Assembly: GCA_902826835.1 (NCBI GenBank)
Contig: CADEGH010000007.1
Location: 128,230 to 192,229, forward strand
From: an uncultured bacterium
GTDB lineage: Bacteria; Planctomycetota; GCA-002687715
Length of the DNA stretch: 64,000 nt
Reading direction: 5' to 3'
Shown: positions 1 through 8,806 of the stretch, one piece after another
Position numbering within the stretch: position 1 is the stretch's first letter
Layout: each line of letters starts with the position of its first letter
Position numbers and translations under genes: made by a program
Notes under the pieces: generated by a model
What the model was told of the DNA's origin: nothing
The model's database searches: none
The model's input: the letters and a program-made list of their open reading frames with translations, nothing else

Positions 1-699
1 CGCTGGTTCGACCCGCGCCTTCTGCTCTTGGTGCTCGCCTTCGTGTTCTTGGTCTTGGAGATCAAGACCCCGGGTGTGGGCCTCTTCAGCATCCTCGCGA
101 TCCTCTCCCTATTCGGGTACTTCCTGGTGGGCATGGAGGATTCCGCCAGCCTCGGCTTGTGCATGGGACTCCTGGTGGTCGGAGTCGCGCTGCTCGCGAC
201 CGAGCTCTTCTTGCTGCCAGGATTTGGCATCTTTGGGATCTCCGGTTTGCTTTGCATCCTTCTCTCCATCTACGGCGCGACCATCGACCTTCCCGGCACC
301 ACCGCGGTCGATCGCTTGATCCCTGATTCCGGAGCCGACTGGGAACGCGTGCAATCCTGGTTCCTCCGCTTGCTGGTCACCGCAATCGCGGGCGTACTCG
401 GCGCTCTGTTTCTCTTCCCTCAGCTTCACCGCCTGCCCTTCCTACGCCAACTCGCGCTGGGCCGCGCGAGCTCCGAAACTTCGGAACAGGCGGCAAGCTC
501 CGCCGCCGACCTCCACTCGCTCCCCTCCATCGGGGCCTTCGGAGTCGCGGAAACCACCCTGCGTCCGAGCGGGAAAGCGCGATTCGGCAACCTGCACGCT
601 GACGTCGTCTCCGACGGAACCTGGATCGAGTCGGGTCTGCCGGTTCGCGTGGTTCGGCGCGAAGGAAACAAGATCGTCGTCAGCGGAGTGCCATCATGA
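1..699 (+). CDS. NfeD-type membrane protein, 3' part (5' end outside window)
   Basis: The reading frame is open from base 1, so the gene begins upstream of the window. Visible are about 232 residues: several hydrophobic helices, then a C-terminal OB-fold of NfeD type (motif LRPSGKARFG, ending in RVVRREGNKIVVSGV). Long NfeD proteins normally carry an N-terminal ClpP-like serine protease before such membrane helices; here that part would lie outside, so its presence is inferred. NfeD proteins work with SPFH/flotillin scaffolds at the membrane, and a FloA gene follows 0.6 kb downstream. The stop codon overlaps the next ATG by 4 bp (ATGA), indicating translational coupling. Confidence 0.8.
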   Translation, partial: RWFDPRLLLLVLAFVFLVLEIKTPGVGLFSILAILSLFGYFLVGMEDSASLGLCMGLLVVGVALLATELFLLPGFGIFGISGLLCILLSIYGATIDLPGTTAVDRLIPDSGADWERVQSWFLRLLVTAIAGVLGALFLFPQLHRLPFLRQLALGRASSETSEQAASSAADLHSLPSIGAFGVAETTLRPSGKARFGNLHADVVSDGTWIESGLPVRVVRREGNKIVVSGVPS

Positions 700-1160
700 T
701 TTGGTCAGCCTGCCTCTTATTGGCTGCGGCAGGGTTGACCATCCTCGAAGTGCTCATCCCGAGCTTCGGGATCCTCGCGGTCTTGGCCGCGACCGCGTTT
801 GGATTCTCGGTGGTCACCGCGTTTCGCGAGGACGCCACGGTGGGATGGGTCATCCTGGGAGCAGGCGTTCTGCTCGTGCCTCTGGCGTGGCGGATCGGCC
901 TCAAAGTTCTCCCTCACACTCCCCTCGGTCGCAGGATGATTCCCGCCCCGCCCAAACCCTATGCCCCGCTGGAGACTCCGGTTGCGACGGGAGCCATCGG
1001 CCGCGCTCTCACCGACCTTCGCCCATCGGGCGCGGTCCAGTTTGATACCCAGCGAGTGGATGCGATGTCACACGGCCCATTCCTGGAGAAAGGTGCGGCC
1101 GTTCGAGTCATTCACACTGAGGGATCCAAAGTCATCGTAGAAGCCCTGCCCAGTGCCTGA
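696..1160 (+). CDS. Short NfeD-like protein (membrane helices plus OB-fold)
   Basis: A 154-residue protein with about three hydrophobic helices in its first 75 residues and a C-terminal OB-fold similar to that of the preceding gene (LRPSGAVQF, then AVRVIHTEGSKVIVEAL). This is the short NfeD architecture without a protease domain. It starts inside the stop codon of the upstream NfeD gene and precedes floA, so the three probably form a flotillin-microdomain operon. The two NfeD OB-folds may be tandem paralogs. Confidence 0.8.
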   Translation: MIWSACLLLAAAGLTILEVLIPSFGILAVLAATAFGFSVVTAFREDATVGWVILGAGVLLVPLAWRIGLKVLPHTPLGRRMIPAPPKPYAPLETPVATGAIGRALTDLRPSGAVQFDTQRVDAMSHGPFLEKGAAVRVIHTEGSKVIVEALPSA

Positions 1161-1306
1161 TCCCCGGCGGCGAGCCGCGGGTCAGGTAGAGATTGGGTGT
1201 ATGACCGTTTGTGGTTACGAACGTAGTGCGGCGGCGGATCGGCGGCTTCCCGCTCCGACCGACGTGCTTGATTGCAATCCCACTTTCTATCCCGAGAGCT
1301 AACGAC

Positions 1307-2329
1307 ATGTCCATCACCCTTCTCGCAGCCGAGCGAGTGACCACGATCTTTCTCGTGGGCCTCGGGCTCGTCCTGCTCATTTTGGTGGCCTTTCTGCTCA
1401 AGTACTTGAATCTCTACGTTCGCGCGGTCTTCTCGCGGGCGGACATTTCGCTGTTCGAACTCGTAGGCATGAGCTTTCGGAAAGTCAACGCCACGCTCAT
1501 CGTCAACTCGAAGATCCGCGCCGTTCAGTCCGGGCTCTCGATCCCGACCAGGGAACTCGAAGCTCACCTCTTGGCTGGCGGCGATGTCGCTCGAGTCGTC
1601 ACCGCCGTGATTGCCGCTGACCGCGCCAGCATCGAACTGCCATTCAAGATCGCCACCGCGATCGATCTCGCAGGGCGCAATGTCGTCGACGCCATCCACA
1701 CTTCCGTGGACCCCAAAGTCATCGACTGCCCCAACCCAGCATCGGGAAGGGACTTCATTTCCGCGGTCGCCAAGAATGGCATCGAGCTGCGCGTGCGAGC
1801 CCGAGTCACCGTGCGCACGCACATCCCTCGCCTCGTCGGCGGAGCCACCGAGGAGACGATCGTCGCTCGCGTCGGCGAAGGCATCCTCACCACGATCGGC
1901 TCATCAGAGAGCCATATGGACGTACTCGAAAATCCCGATCGCATTTCGAAGACGGTGCTTTCCAAGGGGCTGGACTCCGGTACGGCCTTCGAGATTCTCT
2001 CGATCGACATCGCCGACATCGATGTCGGGGACAATGTCGGTTCCAAGCTCCAGATCGATCAAGCCCAAGCCGATCTGTTGGTCGCCCAGGCTCGAGCCGA
2101 AGAGCGCAAGGCCATGGCCATCGCCCGCGACCACGAGATGCGCTCTCAGGTATCCGAGAACCGCGCCAAGGTCGTACTCGCCGAGGCGGAAGTGCCGCTC
2201 GCCATGGCCGAGGCCTTCCGCAGCGGTCGCCTCGGCGTCATGGACTATTACCGCATGCGCAACCTCGAGGCCGACACCCAGATGCGCTCGAGCCTAGGAG
2301 ATCCGGCGACTGGGCAAAAGGAGGCCTGA
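1307..2329 (+). CDS. floA: Flotillin-like protein FloA (SPFH domain)
   Basis: A membrane-anchored scaffold protein that organises functional membrane microdomains. The 340-residue product is close to the usual FloA length of about 330. It has an N-terminal hydrophobic segment, the FloA-type stretch [14 protein letters not shown], an SPFH domain and a C-terminal Glu/Ala-rich helical region ([20 protein letters not shown]). I chose the ATG at 1307 because the protein then begins just before the membrane anchor, as in the family; an upstream in-frame GTG at 1211 would add a poorly matching extension. It follows two NfeD genes, the usual partners, and its stop overlaps the next ATG. Confidence 0.9.
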   Translation: MSITLLAAERVTTIFLVGLGLVLLILVAFLLKYLNLYVRAVFSRADISLFELVGMSFRKVNATLIVNSKIRAVQSGLSIPTRELEAHLLAGGDVARVVTAVIAADRASIELPFKIATAIDLAGRNVVDAIHTSVDPKVIDCPNPASGRDFISAVAKNGIELRVRARVTVRTHIPRLVGGATEETIVARVGEGILTTIGSSESHMDVLENPDRISKTVLSKGLDSGTAFEILSIDIADIDVGDNVGSKLQIDQAQADLLVAQARAEERKAMAIARDHEMRSQVSENRAKVVLAEAEVPLAMAEAFRSGRLGVMDYYRMRNLEADTQMRSSLGDPATGQKEA

Positions 2330-2793
2330 TGGACCTCGCCGACATCATCCGGTGGATTTCGAAGAACCACATCGCGGCAATTCTGGCGTTTGTGGTGGTG
2401 TCCGCGCTTTGGGAGTGGATTTCCAAGCAGATCGCTCGGGGTAGGAGCCCTCCACCCAATCGGTCCAGAAGGCCGGCCGACCCGGTCCTACGACCTTCCG
2501 CGGAACCGGCGCCACCGACGCAGGTCCCCACCCCGGCCGTACCCAGGCGTCCCGCGTTTGCCAAACTGCCGCCGGCCCACTCCGCACCGCGGACACCTCC
2601 GACCCTGCGGACGTTGTCGATACAGACTCGGCTCTCCGCGCCGGATCGCGACGAGGCTTCCACCTCGACCTCCCCCTCCGCGCCGGTCCAAGCTCTCCCT
2701 GGTTCGACCCGCCTTTGGAGAACACGGGCGGGATTTCGTGAGGCGCTCATCGCCCATGAAGTCCTCGGTCCACCACGATCCCTTCGTGACTGA
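2329..2793 (+). CDS. Small single-pass membrane protein with proline-rich tail
   Basis: A 154-residue protein of unknown function. Residues about 13-29 form one hydrophobic helix. The remainder is rich in Pro, Arg, Ala and Ser and probably disordered. Its ATG overlaps the floA stop codon, with a GGAGG-like ribosome site inside the end of floA, so it is probably translated with floA. It could be an accessory factor of the FloA/NfeD microdomain, but nothing in the sequence proves this. It ends 10 bp before a convergent permease gene. Confidence 0.55.
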   Translation: MDLADIIRWISKNHIAAILAFVVVSALWEWISKQIARGRSPPPNRSRRPADPVLRPSAEPAPPTQVPTPAVPRRPAFAKLPPAHSAPRTPPTLRTLSIQTRLSAPDRDEASTSTSPSAPVQALPGSTRLWRTRAGFREALIAHEVLGPPRSLRD

Positions 2794-2803
2794 GATTGGT
2801 GCT

Positions 2804-4147
2804 TCACTCAGTGTGCAAGCACCGCGTGGGTTCGAGGCGCGCCGCTCGCCAAGCAGGTAGAAGGCTCGCCACGAGACTCATCGCGAAGGCGGCACCGAGG
2901 ACCGAGACCACTGCCGACAGTTCCACTCGCGTGGGAATCGTCTCGAACCGGTAGATCTCCGGATTGAGAAGGGGCACCCCCGCCAGGTCCGACAACCACG
3001 CGACCAGGCGATCCAGCCGCGCGCTCAAAAAGAGCCCGAGGAGGAGCCCCGCCGCGGCTCCCAGTCCCCCGATCGAAAGTCCGTAGAGCGTGAAGACGGC
3101 CAAAATCCCGCTTTGCTTCATGCCCATGGCCCGCAGGATGCCGATCTCGCGCGTCTTTTCGCGCACCATCAGATAGACGATTCCCAAGATGGCGATCGTG
3201 GCTACCGCGACGATGAAGAAAAGAATCACCACGAGAATGCGCTTTTGGTCTTCGATCGAGCGAAGCTCGTTGCGGTGCTCCTCTTCCCAGGTCCTCACGA
3301 CGAGCCGCTCTTTTTTCGATCGCAGCTCGCGGGCGAAGGAACCGGCGGACACCCCCGGCGCCAGGCTCGCCGCCACCACCGATGCGTTGGGGGCGAACTC
3401 GGGCTGGTCGTAGCGGAGCTTGCGCAAGTCCGCGCGGGCGACCAAGGCGCGCAGGCGATCGTAGTCTTCCCGCCCGGTCGTGAAACACCCCGCCACCTCG
3501 AAGGTTTCGGAGCGAGGTTGGTCGAAGGTCGGTTGTCCCTCGGCGCCTCGCTTGGGAGTCGCAACCACGATCGTGACGAGGTCGCCGCCTCTCGGCCCGA
3601 GCGGCCCCTGAACGCCGAGTCGCTTGGCCAACGCATCTCCCAGGAGAATTGCGGGCCTTCGCGTTCCGACAAAGGGTGAGGTTCGTCGTTCCGCCGGAAC
3701 TCGAAGCTCCGGGAGAGCGACATCCTCCATTTGGCGCTGCAGCGGCACGACCTCCGACTCGGATTCGAAGTCGACACCGAACAGGATGGCGCCTTGGATG
3801 CGATCTTGTTCATCGGGAGTCGGTTTTTCGCCCGGCACAATGAGTCCCTGGGCGAACAACCGCGGCGAAAAGGCCCGGATGGAGCCGCCCTTCGAAACCA
3901 TCTCGCTCTCGAGATCCGCCGCCACGAGGCCGAGCAGGTCCGATTCGAGATGCGGGACCGATCGATGTCGGATCACCAAGTCTCCCTCGGTGCCCCGAAA
4001 ATGGTCCCGCAAAAAGCCGAGCACTCCGTCCATGAGGGCGAACACCACGATCATGGCGGCCACCCCGATGGTGACCGAGGCGATGGCGACTAGGGCCACA
4101 TGGCGCGTCCACAGCCAGCGCGCGACGAGGATGCGAATGACCCTCAC
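2804..4147 (-). CDS. LolC/LolE-type ABC transporter permease (FtsX-like), second permease of the operon
   Basis: A 447-residue inner-membrane protein with the layout of lipoprotein-releasing permeases. It has an N-terminal helix (VALVAIASVTIGVAAMIVV), a large periplasmic MacB-type domain (about residues 45-295) and three C-terminal helices with the FtsX signature around KTREIGILRAMGM. It begins with GTG overlapping the stop of the ATPase gene (GTGA, 4 bp), so it is translated together with it. With the other permease and LolD it should form a LolCDE-like complex moving lipoproteins out of the inner membrane. A role in exporting another substrate (MacB-like) cannot be excluded. Confidence 0.85.
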   Translation of the reverse strand: MRVIRILVARWLWTRHVALVAIASVTIGVAAMIVVFALMDGVLGFLRDHFRGTEGDLVIRHRSVPHLESDLLGLVAADLESEMVSKGGSIRAFSPRLFAQGLIVPGEKPTPDEQDRIQGAILFGVDFESESEVVPLQRQMEDVALPELRVPAERRTSPFVGTRRPAILLGDALAKRLGVQGPLGPRGGDLVTIVVATPKRGAEGQPTFDQPRSETFEVAGCFTTGREDYDRLRALVARADLRKLRYDQPEFAPNASVVAASLAPGVSAGSFARELRSKKERLVVRTWEEEHRNELRSIEDQKRILVVILFFIVAVATIAILGIVYLMVREKTREIGILRAMGMKQSGILAVFTLYGLSIGGLGAAAGLLLGLFLSARLDRLVAWLSDLAGVPLLNPEIYRFETIPTRVELSAVVSVLGAAFAMSLVASLLPAWRAARLEPTRCLHTE

Positions 4148-4983
4148 GAACCCGGCTCCTCACCCGCTTCCCAAAGTTGGCCATCCACCATCCGCAGTCG
4201 CCGCGGCGCCACTTTGGCCATGGACTCCTCGTGGGTGACGACGATCAAGGTCTGCGAGTATTCCTGGTTCACCTCGGCAAGGAGTGCGTGGATCCCGGAT
4301 GCGGTTTTCGAGTCGAGGTTTCCGGTGGGTTCGTCGCAGAGCAAGAGCCTCGGTCGATTCACCAAGGCGCGCGCGATCGCCACGCGCTGACGCTCTCCTC
4401 CGGAAAGTTGGTGGGGCCGATGCCGCATGCGGGCGCCGAGACCGACTCGTTCGAGCAGAACCGTCGCTCGCTCGGTCGCTTCGGAGCGGTTCTTGGGAGA
4501 TCGTCCACGACCTCTCGCAATGAGCGCCGCCATGACGACATTCTCGAGGGCCGAAAACTCGGGGAGGAGAAAGTAAAATTGGAAGACGAACGCGAGATCG
4601 GTGGCGCGAATTTCGCTGCGACTGGCATCGGAAGCTTTGGCCACTTCCCGGCCGAAGAATTTCATCGAACCCGTGTCGGGACGATCGAGCAATCCCAGCA
4701 CGTGCAAGAGCGTGCTCTTGCCGGCGCCGGAAGAGCCCTGGATCGCGACAAACTCGGAGACTCCCACTCTCAGGCTCACTCCCCTCAAGACCGAGATGTC
4801 CTCTCCCCCGAGACGAAAACTCTTGTGCACGGCCTCTACCGTGAGGGCATCCTCGGAAATCGGAGCTTGGTTCAACGGAGTTCTCGCTCTTCGTTCGAGG
4901 TCGGGCCGGCTGCATTCCCGTCCGGACCGAAGCCCGGACCTCGTCGAATCGGATGGCCGGCCGAGCCGTCCAGGCAGAGCCAC
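4144..4983 (-). CDS. lolD: LolD-like ABC transporter ATPase
   Basis: The ATP-binding subunit of the lipoprotein exporter. It shows Walker A GSSGAGKST, the Q-loop near VFQFYFLLPEF, signature LSGGERQ, Walker B LLLCDEPTGNLD and the H-loop in VVTHEE. These match the LolD/MacB subfamily. As bounded here it has 279 residues, while LolD is usually about 230. The first 36 residues look non-conserved, and a TTG at 4875 is a plausible alternative start giving about 243 residues. It lies between two FtsX-type permease genes in the same orientation. Confidence 0.88.
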   Translation of the reverse strand: MALPGRLGRPSDSTRSGLRSGRECSRPDLERRARTPLNQAPISEDALTVEAVHKSFRLGGEDISVLRGVSLRVGVSEFVAIQGSSGAGKSTLLHVLGLLDRPDTGSMKFFGREVAKASDASRSEIRATDLAFVFQFYFLLPEFSALENVVMAALIARGRGRSPKNRSEATERATVLLERVGLGARMRHRPHQLSGGERQRVAIARALVNRPRLLLCDEPTGNLDSKTASGIHALLAEVNQEYSQTLIVVTHEESMAKVAPRRLRMVDGQLWEAGEEPGS

Positions 4984-5030
4984 CGACTCGGCCGGCGTTC
5001 GGAGGATGGTCGGCGATCACGAGTCATGGA

Positions 5031-6380
5031 TCAATCCTTCTGCAACGCGAACACCGGGTCGACACAGGCGGCCCGAATCGCCACCAAAGCCGATGCGGAC
5101 GCCGCGAGAAAGAACGAGAAAGCGGCGATGAACCCGACCTGCTGGTAGTCGAGCACCGCCGGAATCTCCCGCGACTTGTAAGCGACATCGCGCGAAAAAA
5201 TCTCGATTCCGAGGTGGTCTCCGATGAAGCGCACGATCGAGTTCAGATCCCCGACCAACGCCACACCGAGGATCGCGCCCAAGACCGCGCCCACAAATCC
5301 GAGAATGGCTCCGTAACCCGCAAATGCCCAGAGCACTCGGGTGCGGCTCATGCCCAGGCTCCGCGCGATGCCGATGTCTCGAGTCTTTTCGAGCACCATC
5401 ATGACGAGGAGGCCGAGCACCAAGGCTACGGAGAGAAACACGATGAAGCCGAGGATCACCGTCATCGTGGTCTTCTCGATGCGGAGGGCATCTACTAGGC
5501 CACGATTGCGTTCGGCCCAGGTCTCGATCAGAAGTTCAGGGTGGCGCTGCTTGAGCCCGGCGACCACCTCATCCAACGAGTGGGTGAGCTCCTCCCTCAC
5601 GCGGGCGTGCACCACACTGGCGTCCGGCCGAGACCGGTCCTCGCCGTACCGAAGGCGCCGGAAGGCCTCGCGGGAGACGAAGGCGTGGGACAGGTCGAAG
5701 TCGTCTCGTCCAGAGTCGAACACTGCCACCACGCGAAAGAGCAGGTTCGAGGGCTCGAACTCGCGATCCCGACCGGCATTCTGAACCACCCGGCCGGTCA
5801 ACAGGTTGGCTTGGTCCGCGACTCCAAACCCGGCCCCCTCGACCCGTTGGATTCCCAGGCTATCAGCCAAGGCGCGGCCAATGATGATTCCCGGAATCGA
5901 ACCAAAGAGGACCTCGTCCGCGATCGGGAGTGGAGCGGCGAGGGCTGGATCCTGAACATCCCCGACCAGTCCTTCCCACGGCAGAATCGTCTTCTCGGAC
6001 TTCCAATCCACGCCGAGCAGGCGGACCCCCAAGGTGGAAAATGTGGTGCCCTCGGACGGCACTCGGGAGTTTCCGGCGAGGACCAAGGCCACACTCTCGA
6101 GCCGCGGCGCCAGAGCGATGATCGGCCCCCCCTGCGCCACCATCTCCGCGGCCAATTCCTCGCGGATCCGTGCTTCGTGGTCGCGTGGAAAAGGGGTTGG
6201 CCAGCGGATCGCCAAGTCCGGTTCGGTGCCGCGGATCTGACCTTGGATGCGGGCACGAAAACCGTCCATCACCGAGGTCACCACGATCATCGCGGCAACC
6301 GCCAGCATGATGCACAAACAGGCCACCCACGCCGCCCGTCGAGTCTTCAAGTAGCGGAGTAGGAGGGCCCACGCATCCAT
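5031..6380 (-). CDS. LolC/LolE-type ABC transporter permease (FtsX-like), first permease of the operon
   Basis: A 449-residue permease with the same architecture as the one at 2804-4147: an N-terminal helix with AAMIVVTSVMDGFRARIQGQ, a periplasmic domain, then three C-terminal helices with KTRDIGIARSLGMSRTRVLW. It is the first gene of the permease-ATPase-permease operon. The two permeases are clearly diverged, which suggests a heterodimer as in LolC/LolE. The 150 bp upstream hold only a weak TATAGT -10-like element (6434-6429) with no good -35. Confidence 0.85.
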   Translation of the reverse strand: MDAWALLLRYLKTRRAAWVACLCIMLAVAAMIVVTSVMDGFRARIQGQIRGTEPDLAIRWPTPFPRDHEARIREELAAEMVAQGGPIIALAPRLESVALVLAGNSRVPSEGTTFSTLGVRLLGVDWKSEKTILPWEGLVGDVQDPALAAPLPIADEVLFGSIPGIIIGRALADSLGIQRVEGAGFGVADQANLLTGRVVQNAGRDREFEPSNLLFRVVAVFDSGRDDFDLSHAFVSREAFRRLRYGEDRSRPDASVVHARVREELTHSLDEVVAGLKQRHPELLIETWAERNRGLVDALRIEKTTMTVILGFIVFLSVALVLGLLVMMVLEKTRDIGIARSLGMSRTRVLWAFAGYGAILGFVGAVLGAILGVALVGDLNSIVRFIGDHLGIEIFSRDVAYKSREIPAVLDYQQVGFIAAFSFFLAASASALVAIRAACVDPVFALQKD

Positions 6381-6460
6381 GTCCTCGAACTTAGCACTGG
6401 CCCGCAGCGGGTCGAAGCGCGCGAGTCGACTATAGGGACACGCTCGCCGGCTGATCGTTC

Positions 6461-6503
6461 AGGGTCCCGATTCTGTCCGAGCCGGGCAGAGTCCGCGGGA
6501 CCT
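6461..6503 (-). other. Stem-loop between the HEAT-like gene and the Lol operon
   Basis: Bases 6461-6469 pair with 6496-6503 (8 bp, one bulged G), enclosing a second hairpin (CTGTCC/GGGCAG, 6473-6489). It lies just after the stop of the minus-strand HEAT-like gene. No T-run follows on the minus strand, so it is not a standard intrinsic terminator. It might separate the two transcription units or stabilise an RNA end. Confidence 0.3.
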
Positions 6504-6533
6504 GAGCCGCAACCGACCGCACGAGTTCCCGCT

Positions 6534-8108
6534 TCAACGACCCGACGACCGGAACAGCTCGGCTTCCCTCGGCCCGGTGAAGTACGGATAGACATCGAGG
6601 TGCCGCCGCAGGTCTTCGTCTTCGTTCGAGACCCGGTGAGCGGCCGCTCCCAGGCCTCGCGCCCCCGCCGATCCGGAGGTCGACGCACCTCCGCCTCCGC
6701 GGGGTAGCGCATCCTCGATCTCAAGGATTCGGCGCACCGCCGCCTGAAGTTTGGCAAACCAAGCCCAGGACGGGGCACCCCCAAGGGTGTCGAGGCGGAC
6801 TTGCAGCCGAGCCCGCGCCACGACGCGAGCCCAGGCTTCGTCCTCCTCGAGGGCCGCCGTCATCTGAAGGGCAATCGTCCAATCATCGCCCTTTTGGGCA
6901 CCGAGTCTCCGCTGGGCGAGTAGCGGGCGAGCCGCCTTGCCACGGGCCGCCACTTCGCACAGATACGCGGTAGCGCGCACCGACTCCTCGCGGTCCTCGG
7001 CGTGCACCGCAAACGTGATTCCTCCGTCCTGGGTTGCCAAGGCCACGAGAGCGATCAAGGCGACTTCGCGCACCGCCGGTTCGCTGTCCGCCAAGAAGGC
7101 CCGCGCCCACTCGCCCCCCGCCAACTCGGGCAGCATGAATGCTGCCGCCGCCAAGGTGATCCGGTGGTTCAGCGTCGGCGTTTCCGACCTGAGGCGGGTA
7201 AGGGTAGGCAAGCACTCGCTCCCGAGCGCTGCCGAGAGCAGCCACGCCCAGGCTGGGTGCTCCCGAAATCCCCCGGGAACGGCCTGAATCAAGACGCGGT
7301 CGGGGCCGGAGAACGGAGCATCGTGGACTCGGGCCAGCAGAGATGCCATGGCGCGGTCGACTACTTCCGCGTCACTGTCTTTCAAAGCCCTGAGAAGGCT
7401 GGCCCGCGACGCTCCGGGCTCGGACCGTCCCAATATCAGGGCCCCGAGTCGGCGTCCTGGTTCGTCGCTCGGGTCCGTCATGAGCAGGTTGTCTTCGGCG
7501 GCATGGCTCGCCGCGACCATCGCCAGGACCAATCGGGCGGCCTCCTTATCAAGAGGTCTAGGACGATCCTTCAATATCCTGCGGGCCTCCGCCTCCGCCT
7601 CCACAAAATTCCCGCGCGCCAAAGCCAGGAGTGCAGCCCGACGGGTGACCGGCTGCCCGCTCGTCCTCGCGGCTTGGAGCGCGGATCCCGAACGGGGATC
7701 GCCCAGGATGCCAAGAGCCAACGCCGCGCCCGTGGAATCTCCCCGTCCCGAGCCATCCACTAGCCGCTCCAGGGGCTCACGGAATTTCGAGTCGGGGCGC
7801 TCCATCAGGATGAGACAGATTTGGCGTTGGGAGGACTGGCTGCCTCCTCGCAGCTCTTCAGTGAAGGCTCCTTCGACCTCTGGAAAGTTCGCCATCAGCT
7901 CGCGGCGCCGATCCAATCGGTCCGTCCCCGATCCAGCCCGGAGCAACTTCAGTTGATTAGCCCACGCGCGTTGCGTTTCCGCGGACGAGGACCGAGATTT
8001 TTCGGGTTCAAGCGCGACTAGGGCTTGGCCGAAGCACGACTGGACTCCGGAGATCGCCAGTATCCCGAAAAAAGCTAAGGAAAAGTGGATCGCTCGGAAC
8101 TCCGACAT
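6534..8108 (-). CDS. Secreted HEAT-like repeat protein
   Basis: A 524-residue protein of unknown function. The ATG at 8108 is preceded by a good ribosome site (GGAAGGGAGAG) and gives a signal peptide ending near SCFGQA; in-frame codons further upstream give an unlikely charged extension. The mature part is alpha-helical with Ala/Leu-rich repeats of about 30-40 residues (AALALGILGDPRSGSALQAA, RRAALLALARGNFVEAEAEA), as in HEAT or armadillo solenoids. Such solenoids bind proteins; no catalytic motif is visible. The last 100 residues are less regular and contain a Gly-rich stretch. Confidence 0.65.
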   Translation of the reverse strand: MSEFRAIHFSLAFFGILAISGVQSCFGQALVALEPEKSRSSSAETQRAWANQLKLLRAGSGTDRLDRRRELMANFPEVEGAFTEELRGGSQSSQRQICLILMERPDSKFREPLERLVDGSGRGDSTGAALALGILGDPRSGSALQAARTSGQPVTRRAALLALARGNFVEAEAEARRILKDRPRPLDKEAARLVLAMVAASHAAEDNLLMTDPSDEPGRRLGALILGRSEPGASRASLLRALKDSDAEVVDRAMASLLARVHDAPFSGPDRVLIQAVPGGFREHPAWAWLLSAALGSECLPTLTRLRSETPTLNHRITLAAAAFMLPELAGGEWARAFLADSEPAVREVALIALVALATQDGGITFAVHAEDREESVRATAYLCEVAARGKAARPLLAQRRLGAQKGDDWTIALQMTAALEEDEAWARVVARARLQVRLDTLGGAPSWAWFAKLQAAVRRILEIEDALPRGGGGASTSGSAGARGLGAAAHRVSNEDEDLRRHLDVYPYFTGPREAELFRSSGR

Positions 8109-8311
8109 TCTCTCCCTTCCATTACGTAGAGAAATTCTTGTTCGGGAGGTCGCTTTTTTCTGGCGTTTCCAGTTTCTCAGGTCTAAGCTCCCGCCGTTCG
8201 AGTTGAAAGCGGAACTCTCACTCCTGGACGGCCCCCCGTTGATCCGTCCCAACCCGAACACGGTCAGGATCTTCTCCTCCCCAGGGGAAGGTCAAAATAG
8301 GAGACGAGCGC

Positions 8312-8749
8312 ATGGGAAGAGTCGTCACGGCTCTGGCTCTAGGCCTTGTCCTCGGTGCAGTACGGGCCGATGGTCAAACGAACCAGGGATTCGATCGGAT
8401 CAAGATTTCGAATGCTCCCGTGAGGATCGGGAGCAGCGCAGAATTTGCCCTGTCCGTCGACCCCGCTTTGGTCGGCGCCAGCCTTTTTGCTTTCTGCGGC
8501 ACCCAAGCCGGGGCAACTCCGGTCTCAGTGCGGGGCGCGAGCATCACCCTCCCCTTCGATGCCAGCTTTTGGGCGGCGGGACGTTGGTCCCTGTCCACCC
8601 CTGACCTGCGGGGATCGCTCAAGGTTCCCTACCACCCCGCCCTCATCGGCCTGACGCCGCAGGCCCTCTTTATCGCGGTGAGCGGGACGAACACCTTCGT
8701 CTCCCCCCTGCTCCCGTTCGGTCCGATCATCGAAGACGCCATCCAGTAG
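8312..8749 (+). CDS. Small secreted protein, unknown function
   Basis: A 145-residue protein with a signal peptide (RVVTALALGLVLGAVRADGQ) and a ribosome site TAGGAG eight bases before the ATG. The mature part is rich in Val, Ser, Gly and Pro with alternating hydrophobic residues, suggesting a beta-sandwich. I do not recognise a family. It is transcribed away from the HEAT-like gene and converges on the end of the giant kinase gene. The 203-bp divergent region 8109-8311 has no convincing promoter hexamers. Confidence 0.5.
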   Translation: MGRVVTALALGLVLGAVRADGQTNQGFDRIKISNAPVRIGSSAEFALSVDPALVGASLFAFCGTQAGATPVSVRGASITLPFDASFWAAGRWSLSTPDLRGSLKVPYHPALIGLTPQALFIAVSGTNTFVSPLLPFGPIIEDAIQ

Positions 8750-8806
8750 TCGGCCCCCTCGGGCTCGGCTGGCGCGGCCGGGCGTCTCCTCGATCAAGCC
8801 CGCCGC

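Noticed and set aside
2789..2812. ACTGAG/CTCAGT hairpin between convergent genes as a bidirectional terminator
   Set aside because: Only 6 bp with a 12-nt loop, spans both stop codons and has no T-run on either strand.
6429..6434. TATAGT as a -10 box for the LolCDE-like operon
   Set aside because: No -35-like hexamer at 16-18 bp; too weak to list as a promoter.
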